This document shows, in pieces, positions 22,814 through 28,072 of a stretch of 28,072 bases of DNA. The DNA comes from JAABTL01 sp964465355. GTDB lineage: Bacteria > Deinococcota > Deinococci > Deinococcales > Trueperaceae. Position numbers and translations under genes: made by a program. The stretch is taken from contig CAYXJZ010000041.1 of NCBI GenBank assembly GCA_964465355.1, positions 1-28,072 on the forward strand. Direction: 5' to 3'. The stretch's first letter is position 1, and the number at the start of each line of letters is the position of its first letter. The notes beneath the pieces are model-generated. The model worked only from the letters and a program-made list of their open reading frames with translations. It made no database searches and was not told the origin of the DNA.

Positions 22814-23617
22814 TCAGGCCTCGGCCACCACCGGGTTGCTCAGGTCGCCGATGCCGGGGATCGAGACGGTGACGGTGTCGCCAGGCACCAGCCAGCGCTT
22901 GGGTTCGCGGCCCATGCCCACACCGTGGGGCGTGCCGGTGAGGATGACGGTGCCGGCCGGCAGGGTGGTGCCGGCGCTGAGGAAGGCGATGAGGGCAGGC
23001 ACGTCGAAGATCATGTCGTCGGTGCGCCAGTCCTGCAGCACCTCACCGTTGACCGTGGTGCGGATGGAGAGGGCGCTCGGGTCGGGGATCTCGTCGCGGG
23101 TGACCAGCACCGGGCCAAGCGGGCAGAAGGTGTCGAAGGACTTGCCCCGCGACCACTGGCCGCCGCCCTTGCGCAGCTGCCACTCGCGGTCGCTGACGTC
23201 GTTGGCGGCCGTGTAGCCGAACACCACGTCCAGCGCGTCGGCAGGGTCGACGTCCTTGCAGTCTCGGCCGATGACCACCGCCAGCTCGCACTCGTAGTCC
23301 ACCTCCGTCACGCTCACCTTGCTTGGCAGCACGATGGGGGCGTCGGGGTCCTGGACGGTGTTCAGCGACTTGTGGAAGAGGATGGGCCAGCTGGGTGTCG
23401 GCATGCCGGACTCGTTGGCGTGGTGCAGGTAGTTGAGGCCGATGCCGAGGATCTGCACCGGCAGCAGGGGCGCAAGGCGCCGCCGCTCCTTCACCTCACG
23501 ATCGCTGACGCGGAAGTCGCCGAACAGCTCGCCTTCGATGGCGAGCGCCCGGCCGTCGGGTTGCAGTGCGGCCTGGACGATCTCGCCCTCCAGGCTTAGG
23601 CAGCGGATGATCTTCAC
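22814..23617 (-). CDS. Fumarylacetoacetate hydrolase (FAH) family protein
   Basis: FAH-fold enzymes are Mg-dependent and cleave or dehydrate beta-diketo or 2-keto acids, for example 2,4-diketo-3-deoxy sugar acids, 2-keto-3-deoxy-arabinonate and acylpyruvates. The 267-residue product has a short variable N-terminal domain. The catalytic core has ILGIGLNYLHHANESG (catalytic His in the loop), VDYECELAVVIGRDCKDVD (the ExE metal pair), GYTAANDVSDREWQ (metal Asp), KSFDTFCPLGPVLV, and TGTPHGVGM. GTG 23617 has a strong GGAGG site 7 bases upstream; the longer open frame upstream is not coding. Coming after a galactonate-dehydratase-like enzyme in the same operon, it probably processes a keto-deoxy acid. 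The gene is last in the operon and is followed by the hairpin at 22779-22813. Confidence 0.94.
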   Translation of the reverse strand: MKIIRCLSLEGEIVQAALQPDGRALAIEGELFGDFRVSDREVKERRRLAPLLPVQILGIGLNYLHHANESGMPTPSWPILFHKSLNTVQDPDAPIVLPSKVSVTEVDYECELAVVIGRDCKDVDPADALDVVFGYTAANDVSDREWQLRKGGGQWSRGKSFDTFCPLGPVLVTRDEIPDPSALSIRTTVNGEVLQDWRTDDMIFDVPALIAFLSAGTTLPAGTVILTGTPHGVGMGREPKRWLVPGDTVTVSIPGIGDLSNPVVAEA

Positions 23618-23637
23618 GGGTACGTCCTCCTCGGGGG

Positions 23638-25029
23638 TCAGGCTGGACGGAGCATGGCTTCGATGGTGCTGACGCAGGCGTCGCGCAGCGCCTCCAAGGA
23701 GCCGCGATCCAAGGGCGTCTGCCAGACCTCGTACATGTCCTCGTCGTACAGGCCGGCAGGAGGCAGGTAGCCGATGGCGCCGTTGACGGTGTTCATGACC
23801 ACCACACGCTGATCGGGGAAGGCCGAGCGCAGCTCGGTCTGCAGCCAGGAGAAGGCCTCGGCCGGGTAGCCCACCCAGACCACATCGCCCGTCCGCCAGA
23901 TCCACAGGTCGAAGGGGTAGTGGTCGGCATCGCCCAAGGTGCGTCGCAGGCGCGCCTTGCGCGAGAGGCGCTCGCGCTGGAAGGGCTCGGTGGCCACGGC
24001 CAGCTCGCTCTCGATGGCCGCCAAGGCGGGGTAGTCGGCCTTCACCGGCAGCGGCAAGCGCAGGTGCCTGAGGTCCACCCCCGCGCTGGCCGGCGCACCG
24101 CTACGGGCACGCCACACACCCAGCGGCGCGCCGGACTCCACCACCCCGTCGTAAACCAGGTCGTGGCCATGGTCCAGCATGCCCTCCAAGGTGGAGAGCG
24201 CCGCCAGGCCGAGGCGACGTCCATGGCGGTCGGCCACCGCCACGTCGCCCTCGTACTGCCAGGCCGGCGCCAGCTCGCCGGCCGCGCCGAAGAGGAAGAG
24301 GCAGGGACGACCGTCGGTGGCGGCCTCCACCGTCTCGCGCATGGCGCCGATGTAGTCGGGCGACAGCAGCTCGTTGTCCCAAGCCAAGGTGGTGGGGTGG
24401 CAGGCGTAGTTAACCAAGGTGGCCAGCAGTTGCCCGTCCTGGCTCATCACCCGTCCCACCAGCAGGGTGTCATCGGCGGGCCCTTCGGGGTGGAAGCCCG
24501 TGACGAAACGGCCGCCGTTCGGGTCGGGTAGGGAGCGCTGGCTGGCCAGGTCGCTGCGCCCGGTGGCCCACACCATCTCTACCGGGGCGCAGGCGGCGAT
24601 GGCCTCGCGGCCTGCCTCGACGATGCGGTCGCGGACCAGGTCGAGGTAGCCGGCGACCAGATGGCCGCCCGGCTTGTGCTCGTCGTCCCTCGACAGGGAA
24701 GGTCCAGCGTGGGTGTGCGAGAGGTTGATCATCAGCCGCGCCTCGTCCAGGGCTAGGGCTTGGGCGACGGCGTCGCGCAGCCGGCGCTCCTCAGCCCCCG
24801 ACTGCCACCAGCCGCCATCCATGGCCACCAGCAGCAGGGGCGGGTCGCCGACCTCCTGGCGCAGGGCCAAGGCGGTGACGTTGAAGGGGCGGTGCAGGCC
24901 ACGCGGCGTGTCGCGCAGCGAGGCGCCCCAGCTGCGGAAGTAGATGCCCTCCGGCGGGCTGATGTCGCGTCTGGCCACGCCAGCCTGGGCGTGCACCCGC
25001 GTCTGCAGGTTGGCCTTCGGGATCGCCAT
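23638..25029 (-). CDS. Neutral/alkaline ceramidase N-terminal-domain-like hydrolase
   Basis: This is a 463-residue protein resembling the catalytic domain of neutral ceramidases, zinc amidases that split N-acyl linkages of sphingolipids. The family opening, AGVARRDISPP, is followed by ALALRQEVGDPPLLLVAMDG, LMINLSHTHAGP (zinc-ligand histidines) and LVNYACHPTTLAWDN, and near the C-terminus GDVVWVGYPAEAF and VMNTVNGAIGYLPP. It lacks both the signal peptide and the C-terminal immunoglobulin-like domain of true ceramidases (about 650-780 residues), so it should be cytoplasmic. Proteins like this are frequently found in sugar catabolic loci and their substrate is unknown. Its start (ATG 25029) shares a base with the stop of the dehydratase gene (TGATG), so translation is coupled. 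It precedes the FAH gene by 20 bp. Confidence 0.85.
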   Translation of the reverse strand: MAIPKANLQTRVHAQAGVARRDISPPEGIYFRSWGASLRDTPRGLHRPFNVTALALRQEVGDPPLLLVAMDGGWWQSGAEERRLRDAVAQALALDEARLMINLSHTHAGPSLSRDDEHKPGGHLVAGYLDLVRDRIVEAGREAIAACAPVEMVWATGRSDLASQRSLPDPNGGRFVTGFHPEGPADDTLLVGRVMSQDGQLLATLVNYACHPTTLAWDNELLSPDYIGAMRETVEAATDGRPCLFLFGAAGELAPAWQYEGDVAVADRHGRRLGLAALSTLEGMLDHGHDLVYDGVVESGAPLGVWRARSGAPASAGVDLRHLRLPLPVKADYPALAAIESELAVATEPFQRERLSRKARLRRTLGDADHYPFDLWIWRTGDVVWVGYPAEAFSWLQTELRSAFPDQRVVVMNTVNGAIGYLPPAGLYDEDMYEVWQTPLDRGSLEALRDACVSTIEAMLRPA

Positions 25030-26207
25030 CACCAGTCCCCCACGCTTCCGTCTGGATGGAAGTGCCGCTGCAGGATCTCCTGTTGGAAGGGGTGCTTGGC
25101 GATCTCGGCCTCGTTCAGCTCGACGCCCAGCCCCGGCTTCTGATTAGGCCTCACGATGCGGCCCTCCTTCTCCACCACGTAGCCCTCCTGGACCACGTCC
25201 TGCCGCCACGGCACGTCGTCGTGGACGGTCTCGCAGATCACGTAGCTGGGTTGCGAGAAGCCGAACTCCAGCGAGGCCGCCGTGCTCACCGGCCCCTGCG
25301 GGTTGTGCGGCGCGAGCGCCACCCGGTGCGCCTCGGCCAGGGCGGCGATGCGACGCGCCTCGGTGAAGCCGCCGCAGTGGGTGATGTCGAGCTGGCAGAC
25401 GTCGGCACCGCCGATGGCGAAGAGGTCACGGAAGGCCGCCAGGTGGGTCAGCCGCTCGCCGGTAGCCACCGGGGTGGTGATGGCGGCGCGGATGTCGGCC
25501 AGGCCCTGCAGGCTCTCCGGCCAGCATGGCTCCTCGAAGAAGTACAGGCCGTATGGATCGAGCGCCTGGCCGAAGCGCAGACCCATGGCCGGCGACGGCC
25601 GCGCGTGGCAGTCCACCATGATGTCGATGTCGTCGCCCACCGCCTCGCGCATGGCGGCGACGTTGGCCTCGGCGTAGCGCACCGGCCGCAGACCCTCCAG
25701 CGGCATGGTCTCTGGCACCGCCATGGCCTTGAAAGCGGTGAAGCCGTCCTCCACCGCCGCCCTGGCCAGGTCGGCGAAGCGCTGCGCGTCGTCGGGCCGG
25801 GTCTCGTAGAAGTCCTCCATGCGGCCGCCGCCCAGGTGGGCGTATGTGCGCACGTAGTCGCGCACCGGGCCGCCCCACAGCTTGGAGCATGGCACCCCCG
25901 CCACCTTGCCTGCGATGTCCCACAGGGCCAGGTCGATGCCGGCGATGGCGGTGGCGCGCACGATGCCGTTGCCGTGCCAGAAGTGCTGGCGGTACATCAT
26001 CTGCCACAGGTGCTCCACCCTGGTCGGGTCCTCGCCGATCAGCAGCTGCGCCAAGTCCTCCACGGAGCCCACCACCCCGCGGGTGTGCCACTCGAGGGTC
26101 GCCTCGCCCCAGCCGTAGAGGCCATCCTGGTCGGTGAGCACCTTGACGAACACCCAGTTCCGCATGCGTGCGTTGCACACGAAGGTCTGGACGGCGGTGA
26201 TCTTCAC
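25029..26207 (-). CDS. Galactonate dehydratase-like enolase superfamily enzyme (DgoD-like)
   Basis: This 392-residue protein matches E. coli D-galactonate dehydratase in layout. The capping domain runs through YGWGEATLEWHTRGV and AIAGIDLALWDIAGKVAGVP. In the barrel, Lys160 lies in TAFKAM; metal ligands are Asp199 (VDCHARPS, where His201 corresponds to the acid His185 of DgoD), Glu225 (FFEEP) and Glu251 (ATGERL). The dyad is Asp274 (LDITHCGGFTEA) and His301 (APHNPQGPV), and the C-terminus ends HPDGSVGDW, close to DgoD's HEDNSVAEW. It should dehydrate an aldonic acid to a 2-keto-3-deoxy acid; galactonate is only one possible substrate. GTG 26207 overlaps the aminotransferase stop in a GTGA arrangement. 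The open frame extending upstream to 26744 is a shadow. Confidence 0.93.
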   Translation of the reverse strand: MKITAVQTFVCNARMRNWVFVKVLTDQDGLYGWGEATLEWHTRGVVGSVEDLAQLLIGEDPTRVEHLWQMMYRQHFWHGNGIVRATAIAGIDLALWDIAGKVAGVPCSKLWGGPVRDYVRTYAHLGGGRMEDFYETRPDDAQRFADLARAAVEDGFTAFKAMAVPETMPLEGLRPVRYAEANVAAMREAVGDDIDIMVDCHARPSPAMGLRFGQALDPYGLYFFEEPCWPESLQGLADIRAAITTPVATGERLTHLAAFRDLFAIGGADVCQLDITHCGGFTEARRIAALAEAHRVALAPHNPQGPVSTAASLEFGFSQPSYVICETVHDDVPWRQDVVQEGYVVEKEGRIVRPNQKPGLGVELNEAEIAKHPFQQEILQRHFHPDGSVGDW

Positions 26208-27535
26208 AGACCGGCCTTCAGCAGGCGCCTCGTCACGTCCAGGGTGAAGTCGATGTCCTCGGCCGTGTGGGCGAAGGAGATGCTGCCCTGCTTGGTTGGC
26301 GTCGGGAAGTGGAAGACGCCCTCCTCGATGAGGGCGTTGCGGTAGCGCCGGTCCAGCGCCATGTCGTGCTCCTTGGCGATCTCCAGCCAGTCTTTGGGGG
26401 CATGGTCCATGAAGTAGACCACGAAGGCCGAGCGCTGCCGCACCACCGTCACCGGCAGGCCGGCCTCGGCGAACACGGTGTTCAGCCCCTCCTCCATGCG
26501 GGCGCCCATGGCGTCGGTGTGGCCGTAGATCTCCGCCTCCCGGCTGCGCAGCTTCTTGAGGGTGGCGATGGCGGCCGCCACCGGCACGGGGTGGCCGTTG
26601 TAGGTGCCTGCGATCAGCACCCTTCGCTTGGGATCGGGGTGGGCCGCCAGCTCCATGACCTCGCGCTTGCCGCCCACCACGCCAAGCGGGTAGCCGTTGG
26701 CCACGGCCTTGCCGAAGGTGGAGAGGTCGGGCCGCACGCCGCACAGCGACTGGTAGCCGCCAAGGGCGTGGCGGAAGCCGGTCTTCACCTCGTCGAAGAT
26801 GAGCAGGGCGCCGTAGCGGTCACACAGGGCGCGCAGGCCCTCCAAGTAGCCAGGCGCCGGCTTGACGATGCCGACGTTCTGCAGGATGGGTTCAAGCAGG
26901 ACGGCGGCGATGCCGCCTTGCTGGAGCAAGGACTCCACGGCCGGCAGGTCGTTGAACTGCACCACGTTCACGTTGCGGCGCACAGATGCTGGCATGCCCG
27001 TGGTCATGGGCCGCAGCTCCAGCCCGCGACCGTCCTCGCGCGGCGACTGGTCGGCGGCCGGGTCCATGAGGTTGAAGGCGACGTCGTCCTCCCAGCCGTT
27101 GTAGCCGCCCTGCATGACGATGATGCCGTCGTGACCGGTGTAGCCACGCGCCAGGCGGATCGCGAAGGAGGTGGCCTCGGAGCCGGTGTTGGTGACCTGC
27201 ACCTGGTCGAGGGTGGGCACGCACTGCACCAGCAGCTCGGCCAGCTCACCCTCCCAAGGGGTGGTGCCTGCGCCGAACAGCGAGGCCGAGCTGCGGATGA
27301 CGTCGATGACCGCCTGGTCGACGTCGTCGTCGGCATGGCCGAGGAAGAAGGGGGCGAAGGCGGCGTGGTAGTCGATGTAGCGGCGACCATCCACGTCCCA
27401 GATGTGCGCACCCTTGCCCTTGACGAAGACGCGCATCGGGTCGATGGCGCGGTTGAGGGAGAAGAGGCCGCCGGGGATGTAGCGTTGGTTGTGTGTCCAG
27501 ATCCGCTGTGCAGCCGACTCGACGTTGCTTGACAT
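26204..27535 (-). CDS. Class III PLP-dependent aminotransferase, glutamate-1-semialdehyde aminomutase-like
   Basis: This is a 443-residue fold-type I PLP enzyme. Diagnostic elements are YIPGGLFSLNRAID near the N-terminus, the phosphate-binding TNTGSEATSFAIRLAR (residues 115-130), IVMQGGYNGWED (Tyr145 stacking on PLP), FDEVKTGFRHALGG with Asp248 pairing with the pyridine nitrogen, and STFGKAVANGYPLG with Schiff-base Lys276. The pattern is that of HemL-type proteins, but the neighbours are not haem genes, so a transaminase or aminomutase acting on an amino or keto sugar, or on another catabolic intermediate, is more likely. ATG 27535 lies behind GGAGGG, somewhat distant. It is the first gene of the four-gene minus-strand operon, divergent from the enolase gene at 27640. 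Confidence 0.93.
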   Translation of the reverse strand: MSSNVESAAQRIWTHNQRYIPGGLFSLNRAIDPMRVFVKGKGAHIWDVDGRRYIDYHAAFAPFFLGHADDDVDQAVIDVIRSSASLFGAGTTPWEGELAELLVQCVPTLDQVQVTNTGSEATSFAIRLARGYTGHDGIIVMQGGYNGWEDDVAFNLMDPAADQSPREDGRGLELRPMTTGMPASVRRNVNVVQFNDLPAVESLLQQGGIAAVLLEPILQNVGIVKPAPGYLEGLRALCDRYGALLIFDEVKTGFRHALGGYQSLCGVRPDLSTFGKAVANGYPLGVVGGKREVMELAAHPDPKRRVLIAGTYNGHPVPVAAAIATLKKLRSREAEIYGHTDAMGARMEEGLNTVFAEAGLPVTVVRQRSAFVVYFMDHAPKDWLEIAKEHDMALDRRYRNALIEEGVFHFPTPTKQGSISFAHTAEDIDFTLDVTRRLLKAGL

Positions 27536-27559
27536 GGGGATGACCCTCCGCGACGTTGC

Positions 27560-27589
27560 TTGGCACCAGTCTAATACATATTTTATAAT
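27560..27589 (+). promoter_or_regulatory. Near-consensus sigma-70 promoter for the third enolase-superfamily gene
   Basis: TTGGCA at 27560-27565 and TATAAT at 27584-27589 are 18 bp apart; the -10 is perfect and the -35 has one mismatch. The transcript would begin about 45 bases before the TTG start at 27640. An imperfect inverted repeat (27571-27596) overlaps the -10, giving an obvious place for a repressor. The divergent aminotransferase operon would share this control region. Confidence 0.7.
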
Positions 27590-27596
27590 GTTCTAG
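27571..27596. promoter_or_regulatory. Imperfect AT-rich inverted repeat over the promoter, candidate operator
   Basis: CTAATACAT (27571-27579) and ATGTTCTAG (27588-27596) are complementary at seven of nine positions around an eight-base AT-only centre. The core, CATAT-TT-TATAATG, resembles the perfect palindrome core at 18971-18987 (CATATATCGTATATG). Both sit ahead of enolase-superfamily or hydrolase genes, so a common regulator is possible. Confidence 0.4.
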
Positions 27597-27639
27597 GCCC
27601 CAGCATGCGCATCGTCATCCCCCATGGAGGAGCAGAGCC

Positions 27640-28072
27640 TTGATCATCGAAGACGTGCGCGCCATCACCGTTCGGCTGCCGCTCGAGCGACCCATCCGCA
27701 CCAGCGACCTGCTCATCGAGCACCGCGAGTTCGTCTGGGTCGAGGTGCAGGCCAGCGGCGGGCTGCTCGGCCATGGCATCGGCTTCACCCGCGACGGCCT
27801 GGTGGCCGCCTCGGTGGAGCGCAACCTGCGCCCCCTGCTCCTAGGCGAGGACGCCAACCTCAGCGAGGCCCTGTGGTCGAGGATGGTCAAGGGCACCCGC
27901 TACCTGGGGCGCAAGGGGCTGATGATGCGGGCCATCAGCGCTGTGGACATCGCCCTCTGGGACCTCAAGGCCAAGGCCATGGGCGCCCCCCTGTGGAAGC
28001 TGCTCGGCGGTGCGCGCAGCCGCGTCCCGGCTTTCGTCGCGGGCGGCTACTACGGGCCGGCCAGCGAGCCGG
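27640..28072 (+). CDS. Mandelate racemase/muconate lactonizing family enzyme, N-terminal part (runs off the window)
   Basis: The first 144 residues of a third enolase-superfamily enzyme are visible. They form the capping domain: IIEDVRAITVRLPLERPIRT, LIEHREFVWVEVQASGGLLG, FTRDGLVAA, and the well-conserved AISAVDIALWDLKAKAMGAP followed by WKLLGGARSRVPAF at the barrel entrance. The catalytic lysines and metal ligands lie beyond the right edge, so the activity class cannot be judged. Translation starts at TTG 27640, seven bases after GGAGGAG; the ATG at 27624 is in another frame. It is clearly different in sequence from the two other family members in this window and is transcribed divergently from the aminotransferase operon. 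Confidence 0.9.
   Translation, partial: MIIEDVRAITVRLPLERPIRTSDLLIEHREFVWVEVQASGGLLGHGIGFTRDGLVAASVERNLRPLLLGEDANLSEALWSRMVKGTRYLGRKGLMMRAISAVDIALWDLKAKAMGAPLWKLLGGARSRVPAFVAGGYYGPASEP

Noticed and set aside
26204..27535. Identification as hemL of the haem pathway
   Set aside because: The motifs are shared by many class III enzymes, and the operon contains no tetrapyrrole gene.

Overview
This is a GC-rich (roughly two-thirds G+C) bacterial window of ordinary chromosomal character, packed with metabolic operons on both strands. GTG starts are unusually common (about ten genes, usually with a clear GGAGG-type ribosome site) and one gene starts at TTG. A periplasmic MsrPQ pair, a YceI protein and two solute-binding proteins without a lipobox (one with a twin-arginine signal) point to a diderm. 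A member of the Deinococcota (Trueperaceae-like) is my best guess; Chloroflexota or a GC-rich proteobacterium cannot be excluded. There is no rRNA, tRNA, CRISPR array, transposase or phage gene.

Layout. (1) 1-5709, minus strand: UvrD/PcrA-like helicase, YceI protein, MFS transporter, a 66-residue membrane peptide, then msrP and msrQ (cut by the window edge). (2) 5796-11055, plus strand: a promoter, a Tat-exported family-5 solute-binding protein, two Dpp/Opp-type permeases and an M81 (MlrC-like) metallopeptidase; no ATPase gene accompanies them. (3) 11083-11788, minus strand: a VapBC toxin-antitoxin module with a palindromic operator over its promoter. (4) 12011-21072, plus strand: a complete ribose-type sugar importer (ATPase, two different permeases, binding protein) followed by a Gfo/Idh/MocA dehydrogenase, a D-tagatose/D-psicose 3-epimerase-like enzyme, a creatininase-family hydrolase and an enolase-superfamily (mandelate racemase type) enzyme. 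(5) 21104-22705, minus strand: a GntR/FCD regulator and a diacylglycerol-kinase-family lipid kinase. (6) 22814-27535, minus strand: a tightly coupled operon of a class III aminotransferase (GSA-aminomutase-like), a galactonate-dehydratase-like enolase, a short ceramidase-like hydrolase and an FAH-family hydrolase. (7) 27560 to the end, plus strand: a near-consensus promoter and the start of a third enolase-superfamily enzyme.

How it fits together. Blocks 4-7 look like one carbohydrate or sugar-acid catabolic island. A sugar-like compound is imported, oxidised by the Gfo/Idh enzyme, epimerised as a keto-sugar, opened or hydrolysed (creatininase-, ceramidase- or FAH-type hydrolases) and dehydrated by enolase-superfamily dehydratases to 2-keto-3-deoxy acids. 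The GntR/FCD protein is the natural local regulator; AT-rich inverted repeats at 18971-18987 and 27571-27596 are candidate operators. The aminotransferase and amide-hydrolase-like folds raise the possibility that the substrate carries nitrogen. The substrate is not readable from sequence, and the combination is the most interesting thing here. GC-rich intercistronic hairpins without U-tracts recur around the transport genes and probably tune or protect segments of polycistronic mRNA.
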